From: Purpureocillium takamizusanense
Taxonomy: Eukaryota > Ascomycota > Sordariomycetes > Hypocreales > Ophiocordycipitaceae
Direction: 5' to 3'
NCBI RefSeq assembly: GCF_022605165.1
Contig: NC_063068.1
Coordinates: 2,976,001 to 3,040,000 of the forward strand
Length of the DNA stretch: 64,000 nucleotides
Position 1 is the first letter of the stretch. Every line of letters starts with the position of its first letter. Below are positions 1-12,700 of this stretch, one piece after another. Position numbers and translations under genes: made by a program. Under the pieces are notes generated by a model. That model saw only the letters and a list, made by a program, of their open reading frames with translations. It did no database searches and was not told where the DNA came from.

Positions 1-802
1 CCGACGCCCGAGGCGTCGCAGTCCCCTCTACCATCTCCGTTCGACAACAACATCTCTTCCGATTTCAAGTTGGACTCATCCGATAACCGCTGTCCCAACT
101 TCATGTCCAGTCTCCTCTCCGACCCTACCTTCAAGAGCTGTTATCCCATTTCCATGCTGTTTCAGGTATGCTGTTCATTCCGGGACGATGGCCGACCCCT
201 GTGCTAAAGGCTTGCAGACATCAAGAGGCTTCTTCGATGCCGAAAAGAAGCTTCTGAGCATCGTCCGCGTCCTCGACGCCTCCTGCAAAGCAGACGTCTC
301 CACGTGCACCAATTTTCTCAGCCAAGCCGCCCAAAATCTTACTACCGAGGCCAATTGCAAGGCCGAGATAGATCGGCGTCAGTCTCTGGTACTCGCAGCC
401 TGGCGCGGCCTGAAGGCGTACGAGGTACTCTATAAGGCAACCTGCCTGCAGGATAAATCCACGAGCATGTACTGCTTCGCCAATGCCGTAACCAATCTCA
501 CCACCCCGTCCGACTCGTTTTTGTATCTCGTGGCCTTCGGCCTCGCCCTTCCTGGGTCGTCGACACCGTCCTGCAACTGGTGCAACCAAGAGACCATGGC
601 CATTTATAGGGCTGCCTCGGCCGATAGGCAACAGTTTGTTGCCGACAAATACGAACCCGCCGCGAGGCAGGTCAACGCCGTCTGTGGACCCAACTTTGTG
701 AACGGCACGTTGCCCGCGGCACAGTCGGGGGCTGGTGCGGTGTTGGTCTCGTCTTACACCTTTGCCCTAGCGGGCTTCTTTGCATTGGGAGCTTTGCTGT
801 AG
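1..802 (+). CDS. DUF7729-type GPI-anchored surface protein, 3' part
   Basis: This gene is cut by the left edge of the window. Exon 1 is open from base 1 to 165, and an intron at 166-217 (GTATGC...TTGCAG, 52 nt) joins in frame to an exon ending with TAG at 802. The visible 249 residues start with a Ser/Pro-rich linker. A cysteine-rich domain follows, running from CPNFMSSLLSDPTFKSCYP through ANCKAEI, YCFANAVTN and CNWCNQETM to CGPNFVNG, which is the pattern of the fungal DUF7729 family. Several NLT/NGT sequons are present. The tail is a small-residue stretch followed by about 20 hydrophobic residues ending at the stop, as expected for a GPI-anchor signal, so the product should sit at the plasma membrane or wall. 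The molecular function of the family is unknown. The signal peptide and start lie outside the window. Confidence 0.85.
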   Translation, partial: RRPRRRSPLYHLRSTTTSLPISSWTHPITAVPTSCPVSSPTLPSRAVIPFPCCFRYAVHSGTMADPCAKGLQTSRGFFDAEKKLLSIVRVLDASCKADVSTCTNFLSQAAQNLTTEANCKAEIDRRQSLVLAAWRGLKAYEVLYKATCLQDKSTSMYCFANAVTNLTTPSDSFLYLVAFGLALPGSSTPSCNWCNQETMAIYRAASADRQQFVADKYEPAARQVNAVCGPNFVNGTLPAAQSGAGAVLVSSYTFALAGFFALGALL

Positions 803-3800
803 TGGCACCCAGCAAAGGGCGACAATCTTGTGCGTCCACCTTGTTACGCTCGAACTTCATACTGCAAAATCAGCGGCTACGGCTGGCACCGATACCCGTG
901 CACCCGTCACCAAATTCCCTCGAATATCGCGCCGAGGCGGCATTGAGTCTACATGCCTTGGGTCCATTCTGATACATATTTCTCCCGCATTCAACGATAA
1001 TTTCTGCATCACATTGGATCTTTGAGAGGGGGCCCAGGATCCCCCCCCCCCTTCCGGAAGCGAACTGTACATGAGAAGAGCAGCCCGCCGAGGCCATCAG
1101 GCGGATATATTCGCGCGAGGACCTTGATCATTTTAAACACCCTAATTTCTGTGTTCATGTCTCGGACAGATGGATAGATTTCTTTTACTTTTCATTCATG
1201 TAATACTTGATTCAGCGCAGGGACGCCAGGACAGGACGGCCAAAACAGCCGGGAAAGGGGGGTCTCTGGGACGAGTCCGCATGCGCAAGTCGAGCCAACA
1301 AGGAGGGTAGTGCGGTGGTTTGCCATGACGCCGAGGCGCTGGCCTGGTGCGGGAGAGCCCTTGAGGTGTAAAGTACAGGTACAAACAAGCAGTCAAAAGC
1401 TACACCCGAGCACGGCCGTGCTCGATGGCTCGACAGCCTGAACCGGATCTCTCTGTGAAGACATGTGTACGAGACATGACCTGCTGAGACGCCAGGCCGC
1501 CTAAAACCCGTGCTCGCCTTTCAAGGCGCCCTGGGCCGCAACATGCTCACTCGTGGAGACTGAGCAAACGTTGGCTCGTAGTGACCAGGTCGGCAGAGCC
1601 ACGGGTCATGATCCGGGCGCCGGCATTGCGTGCGGCCCTGCGGGAGACCCTCTCGGCCCTTCCGCGTCCTGTGCATGCACGGAGCGTCCCTTGCCGCTTG
1701 ATGAGCGTCGGGCACATCGGCCTCCCCCCCACCAAGCACAAGCACAAGCACAGCAGCTGTCGTCGTCGCCACGGACGCCGAGCCGCCTGAGTCAGTCAGT
1801 GTCCCAGACTCTGCATCGCGCCCTCGCAGATGCGCCTGCTACCGGGCACCCGGGCCTCGGGGGGTCAAGGCAGGGGAGCGTGCGGAGGGGCGCCGTTCCC
1901 GCTCCCGTTTGTGTGTGATGGGGGAAGAGGGGCAATCGAGGTGCGGAGAGGCACTTGTTTCGAGCTACCTTTTTTTTCTTTGGCCTGGACCAACTGCGGG
2001 CTGTCTTCGTCGTCTCAAATATTGATGAGCTGCCCCCGACTTTGCCTCCCCGCCCATTGCTTTTCGGTCGACATAGCACATGGCAATGGCGCGGTCTATT
2101 CAAGCCACCTGGCGTGTGCCACAACTTGGGCCATCCATACGTATACTGTACACAGACACCCAAGGCATAATCGCAGAAACGTGTGGCAGAACCCGCAACC
2201 AACACGCACGAGGACAAAGCCGGTTCGCGCTGGGTTGTGCGTCGACTCGACGGCTCCACTCAGCCAGATGCCTCCCAGGTGTCATACCATCGCCAGCAAC
2301 GGGTGTAGCAGGCGTCACCAGCCCATAGGGTGAGGGCCGAGCGCTAGCCATCGGCGACGATAGCATCACTAGACTGCGTCCGAGACCTGCCTCTGACAGA
2401 CGCGACAGCCCTTAGAACAGCGGAGGCTGGACTGCGGGGCCTGTCAAGCCAAAAGAAACGGGCCAGGCCGCGCCCGTCTTGAGACCGTCTCGGAAGATGG
2501 GCTAGCCGTACGTCATTCCGTGCTTAGCAACCATCCGCCTCGTGGCTACCGTGGGCCGCGTGTTCAATAGCTAGCCAGACAACGAAAGCTACAACATGGT
2601 GGGCATGCTCTCGCCTACCTTGGTAAAGGCCTCATGTCCCTTGAAACGCAATTCACCACTGATGCAGTGGTTAGTTCGATGTGAAATAGCCGATACAGAG
2701 GTGCCCATCTCACCCCTGAGTGTACTGCTTGGTTCCGGCCTGCGAAATCAGCGACTACGCTTTCGCTTCCCCCCAAGCAGATACGTAGGTAGGCAGCTTG
2801 TATGTTGCTGCCTTCTGCCGTGGCAGCGACACGGTGAGCCCAAGAGCCACGTCGCAACCAGCGCGCAAGGTGGACAGAAGCATCGGAGCAAGACCGACGT
2901 CACCATCATTGGAACGCCTGAGGCAACCGGATCAAGACACTGCCGCGCAAGGGAGCCACTCATCTGCGAGAGAACAAGCCTGGATCTGGGGATCCGGGCT
3001 CCTGGAGCAGGCCAGGCTGAGCCATGCATTTCGCACGTTCTTCATCAACCACGAAAAGGACCATGGCCCCCAACAATATGTCGGCGCCGATCCGTGATCA
3101 ATAGTTTGGCACCGTTTGATGGCCTCTTACGCTCCAATCGCACCTGGCAATAGGAAGTCGCCTCGTCGCTTTGGCGCGGGCCTGGCGGATGGGCGGCGTC
3201 AACTTAGACCTCCATGCATGGCAGATCCACCGACAATGTTGCGAGGACAAGAGCATCGGCCACAGTTCACGCCAGAGCAGCAGTGCAACGCAGGGGCCAA
3301 AAGCCTTTCGACGAACAGCCCCGCAGACACCCACAAGACCGCAACCAACAAGACGAAGCCGTGGTTTGGGGTCCAAAGGACCATGGATCCCTGACGTGCT
3401 CAAGCCCACCAAGCATCGACAGCGAGTACTCCACGGGCGATGATGAGCAATGGACAGAACGAAAAGCAACATGTCGCTGGGTGCCTCGGCAGGACACGCT
3501 CCTTCAGCCTCGTCTGTAGTCCAGGAATGGCGCGGTGGATGCGCCGCACTGGAGCTATTGACAGTGGTGGCTGGGTCGACGTGCGCGCACAATGCTGGCC
3601 GCCAATGATCACTGACGGGCAATATCAGATGCCTCCACCAGACGATGGGCGCGAGATGGAGGCGGCGGGCAGAAAGATTCTCGAGAAGGTTCAAGACAGC
3701 TGTCAGCGGATGGCCTGAGTACGAGACATGGTGGTCGCCAGCTCTTATTCGTATACCTGCCCAGATGTACCACCGTGCCATTGGAACCGGGAGGTCGGGC

Positions 3801-6800
3801 AGCCAGATAGTGGAGACCCGGGCTTCCGGGTCTCTGAGCTGTGATCAGAAGGCGGCCAAAGATCACAGCAGTAATTGGTCGGCCAGAGGGCAGCTTCGGG
3901 GACGGACAGCTGTGCCGATGCCCTGGCACCATGTACGTGGGCACACAGGGTAACGTAGTGGCCGGCCCCGTACGTTGGGATTGCTGGTCAGTGTTAAGGA
4001 GACGTCCGTTGTCCTGTCGCCTCTTGGGGGTGCGTCCTTATCGTACGTTTTTCGGTTCTCCTAGCTTGTAGACGCGGGACTTTGCCTTGTCGGAGAGTTG
4101 CGGGCGGCGCCAACGAGCGGTGTGTTGTTATTGACCTTGGCACCTTGCATGAACTTGTGCAGTCAGGCAGCGCTAATGGCATGCCGAGCGGCGAAAGGGC
4201 GCTGTATTGGGCGAACAAAAGGACAGCAAGGGGGACGCAAGGGCACGCGCCGTTTCCATGGCTGGCCGGCTGAGTTTTTTTTCGCAAGTGCCAACCGCCG
4301 ACAAACAGCGCGGTGGACGAGCAGAGTCGCCAATGGGGAGGATCAAACGTTCCTCAGGGTCCCGTTGTCGCCATCAGTCGCGGTGTTGTCGACCCTGGTG
4401 AGCTGGCCGCGCCATGTGTACGGTGGGTACCGAGGCAGTCGCTTCATGCAGACCGCGTAACGCTGCTGGCTCTTCCGCCGCATGGAGCTTGGGGCAACGG
4501 CAGATGTGTCTCTTACCTACCTACCAACTTGAGCAGCATCAGGACAGCATTTGTTCGTCTGTGCGCTTGCGCGGAGGAAGCCGTTTTGGCCGTCTTGAGC
4601 ACTGGTACTCCGTTCACCTACCTGCCTGCCTTACTTACCCAGCCACCTACATGGTACCTCATGTTCTCGCATGCAGGTTGTCTGCCCTGCTTGCGTGACC
4701 CGGCTTGGCTGGCCGGTTGAGATCCATCACCGTGGGCATTGGCCACTTGCCGACCAGGCTTGCTTTTGCATGGCATGATATGGGGCAATATCGATGAGGA
4801 CGTGCTCCGTGCTTCAGTGTGAGGCGCGCTGCTCCGGAGAGATTGACTGATGACGGATCGTTTCCTCGAGATCGGGGCGTTGGGGCGGAGGGCAGGGATC
4901 TGAGACTATCGTGGGTCCGCGCGTCGCTGCTGTTCGTGCTCGCTCGGGTGGCAAGGATGGTGAAGTAAGTGTTGGCGACGTGGCAGATTGGAAGAGACAC
5001 CTTTTCAGTTGTCCCTACATCTAGGGAGCAACGCGGCACGACGAGCGAGCACAGCAGACGAACGAGATTCTCTGTGCCGGGGAAAGAGCGTTATAGGTAC
5101 CTTCCCCTGCCACTTGACCTTGTACTTGCTCATGTACCTTCCGCTGCTTGCGCACGAGGCCCGTTCGTCTATTGTAGACTGTCAACGAGGAAGGAGCACA
5201 GGTCCGAACCTTCCGCACCACTCAAACACTGCTGTACCTTGCGATGACACCAGGTCCGTGGCGTGATGAACGATGGCCGTAGGTACCTACCTACTTAGTA
5301 GTACTGATAGGCAGCGGCCGGCCCAGGCCCAGCTTGGGTGGGCAGTTGCGAGCGACGAGGTTGGTGGCGCTTTTTACTTGGAGTAATTCTGCGAGTACCG
5401 CGGCCACGACCACGACCACAACCATGAACCACCACCACCAGCACAAGACCCCACATCTGCCCGCCTTCAGCTTGCAGCTTGAACCCAGCCCTGACGATGT
5501 CGACCCCGTTTTATAAACGGCACGAATCATGTGCCAACTCACCGACGGCGCCTTGAACACGATAGTTCGACGCCCGCGGTTGCATGGTGCACGGTGCAGC
5601 AGCTCCATGGCGCTCACTCTCGATACTAAGTTACTTGCGCCTACACTACTGCTAATGTACTTGGTAAATGCAGGGACATTGTGCTACTGGCCTCTCCGCA
5701 AGAAGCTTCGCTGGACACGCCCCCCCTTGGCCCGGACCAACCTCAAGCGACCCCAGAAGCACGGCAGATGCCTTTTCCGTGGGACATATCTTCTTCACCT
5801 TGGAGCTCACTGGGCTGGGCTGCGAAGCACCCGCGTTCAAATGCGCTTCCATCTCACTTGAGCCGTTGTGAAACCTTGCAGAGCCGATCGTCTTTCCCAT
5901 GGGCACTTCAGTGTTCAGCCCGTCGATGGTCTCGCGCAAATGCACTTGCGAAAATCGCGAGCTTGTATAAGGCTCCCTGCAAGCCTACCGTTCTCAAAGT
6001 CTCTCTGGCCGCCAAGCTCCTCTCTGATGCAGCGGAAACGGGCGGCCTGCGCTCTGCTGTCCGGCACCAACGGCGAACAAGCTGAAGCCCGAGGCGATGG
6101 ATTCTTGCAGGGCCTTGGAGCTGTCGCAGCCCGAAAAAAGCAAGCAGCCTTGGTGGCTACGGTGGGCAGATGGGTTGGGACGGGGCATACGTTTTGAGCC
6201 AAGGTCGCGCGTTAGTTAGCTGTCCAGGACTGCTACAACCCCCCCATCCATGCAGCCACGCGAAGGGACTCAATCACGAAGTACATGTATGTGCAGTTTT
6301 CACACACTCACCCTCGGCATGCCGTCTTTGTCCCGAATTTATACCTCGTCGTCAGCATGTACCTACTTTGCACTAACCGGTTACAGTGGCAGCACCGCAG
6401 GCTGGACCGGGACGGTGGGACTCTGCTTCTGGGCGGACAGCGATGATGTCTGGCAGTGTCAGGGTATGCGCACGCCTTGGCTTGGGTCTCCACGACTTGA
6501 AGTCGACCTGATAGTCCCCTTCTTCGCTCCGCCATGACGAGAGCATGGCATGGCTCCTGCTGATGACTAGCATGTCGGCTGGCAAATGTCTTAGGCTGAC
6601 ACTGCCCTCTAGTGTTGTCACGCTAGCCGGTCCTTGGTGTTCAAGGCCGTCGCTTGGTGCTGCAAGCCCACCGCGGTGGACGGAGCACGTTGGTGCCACT
6701 GACCGACACCGTCAATGACGTGGAAGCTGACCTTCTGCCCGTACAGGCTTGGGAAGCGAGTCTCCGTGGTCCCCAACCAGGGACCCTCGTGTGTTAACTC

Positions 6801-8165
6801 GGGGGCTGCAGCGTCCAGCGGGGAAACGGTGTCACGGTCCCGATACGTGTCGGGCTTGGGAAGCACGTCTAAACGGTACGCCGAGCAGGAGGAGCATGGA
6901 GTCTGCAGACCAAAAGCCCGTGCCTGCCAACGGCATTGAGAGCCCTGTCCGCGGGTCTGGGTGGGCATTGGGTGCCGTGGACGGGTCCAGCGCCTCGGGA
7001 TCAACCCTACACCCACAACGGGAGGCCCATGACCGGGGTGTGTTGCCAGGCCTGCGAGGGAATGAGATCTGTCACATCTCCCATGTTTGGGTGCCTCGCC
7101 AGCACCCATCATTGACGGCCCCGGACCGTCCACTCCCACCGCGGTGCAACCTGCGGCCAGGCGGAGAACCGGGCTCTGGGGGCTTGTTGTTGAGCTTGGC
7201 ACCAAACGTCGACATGGCCCTCTTGCCCTCTGCAGCAGCTGCTGCTGCTGGACCAGGACCTTGGATGTCAAGGCGGGGCCAACAGGTGCTCCAGGCTGGT
7301 TGAACTCTGCAGGCATCCGTCTTCACATCAACAACACACCAGCGCAGCTGCACGTCTTGCGTTCGTCCCTCCACCTCATGCGCGTGCGCTCGCCCCGCCC
7401 GGCCGCTGTTCCGCCTCGAGGCTTGACTCGTCCGCCTCTGATCCCCGCCGTCGTCGTCGGCATCGGCGAGGGTACGCAGGCCCTCCTAGGGCGACGGGCG
7501 GCTGCTTGTGACCCGGATCTCGGTGGCCGGGCCCGGGCAAAGGTGGCGGCGGGCTCATTACCCCAGCCTGCGTACGTACCAGACACCCATACACCACCCA
7601 AGGACCTCACCAGCTTCTGGTCGATCACCCATTTCCTGGCGCTTGGCGCGATCCCCGATCCCGCCCTCGACTGGGTACCCAAGGTACTTAGTAGCCAAGT
7701 GGTGTCGGCCGACTAGCAGCAGCAGCAGCAGCAGCATCCTGGAGGTGCCGCCTCCGCCGCCGCACCGTCTCGACTTATCCGTCTGCCTGGCCTGCCACGC
7801 TGTTTGACCGTTAAGTACCGTTACCACTGCTACGTCTGCCTCACGAGCTCTCATCATCGCGGCGCCTGGTGCGTGCCCACTCCACCGACCGACACCCTCC
7901 CGCCCTGCCTCGTAGGCCCATGAACCGCACATCTCAGACATTCCGCCGCCTCTACGGTGGCTTTGGTGCTGCCAGATCTGCACGAAGTCCGCGCCCCGCA
8001 ATTGAGGGCTCAGAGCCCGGCGCGCCCGAGCTTTCATCCCTACCCTCACGTCTCCAGCAACCAGGTCAAGAGCGGACGCGGAGGAGCAGACATCGAACCC
8101 GTTGCCCCCTGAGCTCCCGGACCGAGCCCGTCAGGCGCATCACCGCGCAGCCCTGACCTCTCCAG
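803..8165. other. 7.4 kb gene-free intergenic region upstream of velC
   Basis: No reading frame here shows a recognisable domain or a convincing exon series on either strand. The longest open frames (3098-3781 on the minus strand, 6618-7316 on the minus strand, 7087-7716 on the plus strand) have arbitrary composition and look like chance frames in GC-rich DNA. Visible landmarks are a C-tract near 1040-1051, TACC/GGTA motif clusters at 5094-5103 and 5281-5310, a further GGTAC pair at about 7676-7690, and a CAG run at 7714-7734. The last few hundred bases are probably the velC promoter and leader. Confidence 0.6.
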
Positions 8166-8255
8166 ATGGGGGTCCTGGCGCTAGGGTACGCTGGCCTGCT
8201 GTCGCTCATGCTCATGTTCCTGCTCGTGCTCATGCTCTCCCGGCCTCAGCACTGA
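8166..8255 (+). other. Possible uORF in the velC leader, 29 codons
   Basis: An ATG at 8166 opens a 29-codon frame that ends with TGA at 8253-8255, two bases before the velC ATG at 8258. The peptide is strongly hydrophobic, beginning MGVLALGYAGLL and continuing as a Leu/Met-rich stretch like a signal peptide or membrane segment. The same bases can be read as a leader intron, 8186-8249 (GTACGC...CCTCAG, 64 nt), whose removal would delete most of the frame including its internal ATGs. The sequence alone does not say whether the mRNA keeps this segment. Confidence 0.45.
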
Positions 8256-8257
8256 CC

Positions 8258-9793
8258 ATGTCCTCGTCGCTGACAGGGCACAACTGTCCGGCACACATGT
8301 CGAATGCCAGCTCTCAAGTACCCGAAAACCAATCTCCCATGTCTTCGTCTGCCGTCAAACTAGAACCCCGCGGACACGGAGGTGTAGGAGCAATGTCTCT
8401 TCCTTATGACGACTGGGTCCCCGACCATCACAGGCACCATTACTTCCACCAGCAGCACCACCCGCAACACCAGCACCATCACCATCAACTCCATTACCAG
8501 CACCAAGAACAGCACGAGGCCGAGCAGCGCTCTCATCTCGCCGACACATCTGAACTGGCCCCACGGCTACCTCCTCCCGAGGCCCCTGTGACAGGATATC
8601 GTGCATCGTCTCACGTCCATGTTCCTTCATCGCCCATCGCGCCAGCTCCTTTTCACGATCGATTGAGTCCAAACGCGCCGCCTCATCCATCTCATATCTC
8701 CTTTTCACCATTGCCACCAAAATTTACCGGCTCCAGTTGTGACGTTATATCTCAGAACCTCCCCTCGCCCCCGGTACGTGGCGTCTTGGACGCTCGACCA
8801 CTGCCAACCGCGCCGACCGTCGTATTCCTTGGCTCGCACGAACAGAGCTTGTCCAGGCATACGGACCATCGGTCACTGTCGCATACAGTACTTTCGTCTC
8901 AACCGGAACCCCATTCTGATAGCCAGCAGCTGTCTCAAACATCTGGCCCGTTTGTCGACGTCTCGCAGCGGCAGTATTCGCTGCCAACGGAAGCCCCTCA
9001 GCCAAGTCAGTTGCGGCAAGCTCAGCCTCCTCCAGCACCGCCGCCGCCCGGTTGGAGCCGTCAGCCCATACTCGGGTCACCAGTGCGAGGCATGCCTAAC
9101 TTGCTGGGGCCCGGAAGGGAAGAAGCTCTCAGGGGCATCAATTTCAGACTGACGCTACGACAGCAACCGAAAGCAGCTCGGGCATGCGGGTTCGGGGACA
9201 GGGACAGGCGGGTCATTGATCCACCACCAATTGTCCAGCTTATCGTGGAGAGCTCGACGATGACGGACGATGAGGTACGCTCCTACCTCCGATATGAGAG
9301 CTACGTCATGAACTGTTCGATCTGTGACGAGACTGGCTCTCGCGACGCGTCCTTCATGCCCGAAGAATATCAACACCAGCGGCGCCTCATGGGGTCACTC
9401 GTCGGCACCCCATTTGTGGGTCAGGACGACCGCGGGGACGAGGGCTGCTTCTTTTGCTTCTCTGATCTATCTTGCCGAACGCCAGGCGCTTTCCGTCTTA
9501 AGTTCACACTCATTATGATAGATCCTGCCCGCGCAGGCATGGTGCGACACTTTCCACTACTGTCGGAGACAATGAGCGATGTCTTCCACGTCTACAGCGC
9601 CAAGGAGTTCCCTGGCATGTTGCCGAGCAGCGACTTGGCCAAGAAGCTCAAGGAGCAAGGATGCATCATCTCGATCAAAAAGGGCAACGACAGATCGAAG
9701 AATGCCAGAGGCCAGGATGAGCTATCCGACATGGATGAGGATGAGGGCGAGAGCTCACAGGGCAATCGCAAACGGCGTACGGTTCGGGAATAG
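8258..9793 (+). CDS. velC: Velvet-family regulator, VelC type
   Basis: This is a 511-residue protein in a single coding exon. The ATG at 8258 (gaccATGtc) is the first one in frame; the frame is open further upstream but has no ATG there. Residues 1-290 are low-complexity Pro/Ser/Gln/His sequence. They include a His/Gln tract at about 57-93 with 16 histidines, and a polyproline stretch before the domain. The velvet domain runs from about residue 293 (GINFRLTLRQQP) through RACGFGDRDRRVIDPPPIVQL and GCFFCFSDLSCRTPGAFRLKF to CIISIKKG near 477. An acidic stretch and a basic NRKRR tail, a likely nuclear signal, follow. A C-terminal velvet domain after a long N-terminus fits VelC rather than VosA (N-terminal domain) or VelB (domain with an insert). 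Velvet proteins are DNA-binding regulators of sporulation and secondary metabolism. The gene is isolated, with no neighbour within 7 kb. Confidence 0.9.
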   Translation: MSSSLTGHNCPAHMSNASSQVPENQSPMSSSAVKLEPRGHGGVGAMSLPYDDWVPDHHRHHYFHQQHHPQHQHHHHQLHYQHQEQHEAEQRSHLADTSELAPRLPPPEAPVTGYRASSHVHVPSSPIAPAPFHDRLSPNAPPHPSHISFSPLPPKFTGSSCDVISQNLPSPPVRGVLDARPLPTAPTVVFLGSHEQSLSRHTDHRSLSHTVLSSQPEPHSDSQQLSQTSGPFVDVSQRQYSLPTEAPQPSQLRQAQPPPAPPPPGWSRQPILGSPVRGMPNLLGPGREEALRGINFRLTLRQQPKAARACGFGDRDRRVIDPPPIVQLIVESSTMTDDEVRSYLRYESYVMNCSICDETGSRDASFMPEEYQHQRRLMGSLVGTPFVGQDDRGDEGCFFCFSDLSCRTPGAFRLKFTLIMIDPARAGMVRHFPLLSETMSDVFHVYSAKEFPGMLPSSDLAKKLKEQGCIISIKKGNDRSKNARGQDELSDMDEDEGESSQGNRKRRTVRE

Positions 9794-12700
9794 AAGTGCG
9801 AATCGACGAACACAAGCGCTTCTTTTTCTTTCTTACGGTGTCAAGGCCAGCATAATCTTGGCGGGGCGGTGTCGGTTGCCAGGCACGTCTGTGCCACTCC
9901 TCCTTGGGTAACTGCATAGTAGTTGATGGCGGCTTTAGCAAAAGGAATGGGCTACGGTTGCATCGTCTTTCCTCGTCGTCTTCGTCCCGGGCAGGAACTG
10001 CGTTACCTATTATTCATAACATAATTACTCCCCGAGCGGCCCCTGATCAAGCTCCCTAACTTCACATGAGTGTTTGGCCATCAAGGACGCCCTGATGACA
10101 GGATTGGTCGGCCGCAAATTCCAGTCACAGGTGGCGGACGGATTCTGCCACGGATCTAGCAGGTGTCTCGGGAAGTAGACCAGATGGCTGGCTGCTAAAG
10201 GGGTTGCGGGCTTTAGGCGCACCGGGAATGAGCCGCGTCTCCCGGTCTCGCGGCGGGCTGTTGGAAGCGTGCAGCAAAATCCATCCACGGCCCTCTCGAG
10301 GCCAGGAGCACGAAGCGCCGTGTCTAAGAGGCGCGGAGTTGGGGCCCGCTAGAAGTAAGCACCAGGTTCGGGCGCAGACTGCACTGCACTGCGCATGAGT
10401 CGACATTTACCCACAGGGCTCCCGTCAAAAGGGACTGGGTTCTCGGGCTGGGCGCATTGGTCGTGTGTTGACGAACAGTACGCAGCTGCTGTCTCAGCCG
10501 CAGGCTGTGTGCATTTGGCTAAAGACAGACAAGCGACGCCGCTGCACCAAAGCCAGGTCATTCGCCTGCGGAAGGCAAAACAGCCAGACATGTCGAGCCG
10601 TCCTGTCCTGGTGCTTGGGTGTGAGGGGCAATTATCGATACCGTTGTTGCCAGCCGTCTCAATGTTCACTACTGCGGGATGCCCTGGTCCAGCCACGACG
10701 TCGTACTTGGCAATCACATTTGGTGTAAGTCGATTTGCGGCCGGCCGGTCACGCCTCCGCGGGTCCATACTCGGCCAACGTGAAGCCGGACGAAGGTGGC
10801 CTGGCCTCTCTTGCGCACCAACCGTGCCAAGCTACAGGAAGGAGCAAAGCTTCCTTGAACCCCGCGTCATGCTCGCCAACTCAACGCGCAGCTCGCCTTT
10901 CTTGCTCTGAAACCCCGAAAGACGCCTGTGCCGGGGCGATGCTCCCGCCCCACGAGTCTGGGCACAGGCAAGTGGGGGGCGAGGGTTGAGGTCGAGTCGA
11001 GCGGTTCGCGGCGCCACATGCACGTATCACCATCCGGCAGACGTCATCGCCGCGAGCAAGCGACGTGGGCTCTGGCTACGAGACAACCAAATGTGGCGTA
11101 GGCCAACGGTGCAGCTCACCACGTAAGTCTGACATGCCGCTGAGACGATGTACATACGTGGTCGTCTTGCCGGGAGAGACGCCGCTGTTGCCGCGCGTGC
11201 CATGCAAGAATTCTGCCCACTACCTGGGGACGACGAAGCAGGATTCCTTGTCGAACAACCCTACGAAGTAGGGCATGGACGTATGTACATACAGGCGTGA
11301 CTGCGCTTCGTGGCGATGCGTTGCAGACTTCTGCCTTTGCCGTCGCCCAGTTGCCCGTTGTTGTTCCCCGCATTACTCCCCTGCCGTCTCATGTATTCTT
11401 TCTTTTTCCTTCTCGCCTGCTCCGCTTACCTGCAAAGAGTGTTGTATCCTCACTTTCTATTATGACGACGCTGCAAGTGAGTGAAGCCAGGGGAGCAGAC
11501 TAGCGCAGGCTGTGGAAAAGTTGTGACGGTGGCAGACCATTGGGACATCGGGCGGGTGGCGCGCAGCGCTGGGTCGCTGGGGACGGGAATTGTGTGCGCG
11601 AGTCGGACCCCGGGCGTGACGGTGCATCGTTTCCATCCATGGAGTCCAAGCAGCATGGGACTATCCGGACTACGACATTGTTGCATTGGCGGCGCAGCAC
11701 GTCAGTCTCCATCAGCCATGACCCGCGCAAGCCAGTTGGCATCATTATCCTGGGCTACACAGATACCGTTATTGAAAACGCGAAAGGGGCAATGACCGCG
11801 GTGAGCACGCGAATGCATTGGTGTGTCGTCACCGGTAGCTTGGCTGAGGAAGGCCGAATGTAAGCAATGCTGCCGCTATAGCCCAGCGAGGTTGTCTGAT
11901 GTGCAAAGCCGTAACGCTGATATCTTGCCTTGCTGTTTAGCTAGGGTTGGGACAGGCACGGACGCAAGCGTTCTGGGATATAGTCAGGCTTGGGCCCCGG
12001 ACAGGAAAACAGGCGGAGGTTTGCAGACTTAACCACGAGGGACCACATTCAGAGAATGCCACGATACAGCCCCTGATGGGGGAGATGGAATAAAAGGTCC
12101 GAAGTCGGCTGACAGCAAGCTTATCTGAGGGCTTTACATATTATATCAGCATCATCCATCTCTGATGCGTATTAACGAGGGAGGATAGAGGTCGGCTCAG
12201 GCCTTTCATAGCATGTTCCGTTCGAGGGAATGCCGCAATACGCACCGTCAAGAAGCGCAACAGCCATGGCGGAGAGCCAAGGACAGCCCACGAAAACAGT
12301 CGATCCTTGTCCGCGTTCGTCAGCTTCGTTTCCCATGGGATGAGGTGGCCCAAATCACTCTCGACGCCGCCGACGTTTGTTGCGCCGTGCGAGCAAAGGA
12401 ACTTGTAATTTCTGCTTCAGTGGAAAGACCGGCTCCTCCCCGCAAAAGCCGACGAGACGACAAGACTCGCAAATGTTCAGCGCTGATACGGACGTCCCGC
12501 TGCAATGGTGCTGCTAGTGCCTGCATAGACGGGGTGTCTGAACGGGTGGGTGCGCCTGGTCCGAGAGCGTTGCAAGCGCGTCCTGCTGCGACTAGGAGGC
12601 GGGAATCCTCGTGAACTTGGACGTTGTTTTTCAGTACGGCACAGTAGTGCAGGTATTCAATGTAGAGCGCAGTCCTTGCCGGACAACGTGTGCGTGAGGA

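Noticed and set aside
3098..3781. 227-codon minus-strand frame
   Set aside because: It has no conserved motif, its Cys/His/Trp composition is random, and there is no splice partner.
7087..7716. 209-codon plus-strand frame upstream of velC
   Set aside because: It has random composition and overlaps an equally long minus-strand frame; there is no recognisable domain.
8102..8257. Upstream extension of the velC reading frame
   Set aside because: The frame is open but has no ATG. The first ATG is 8258, in good context.
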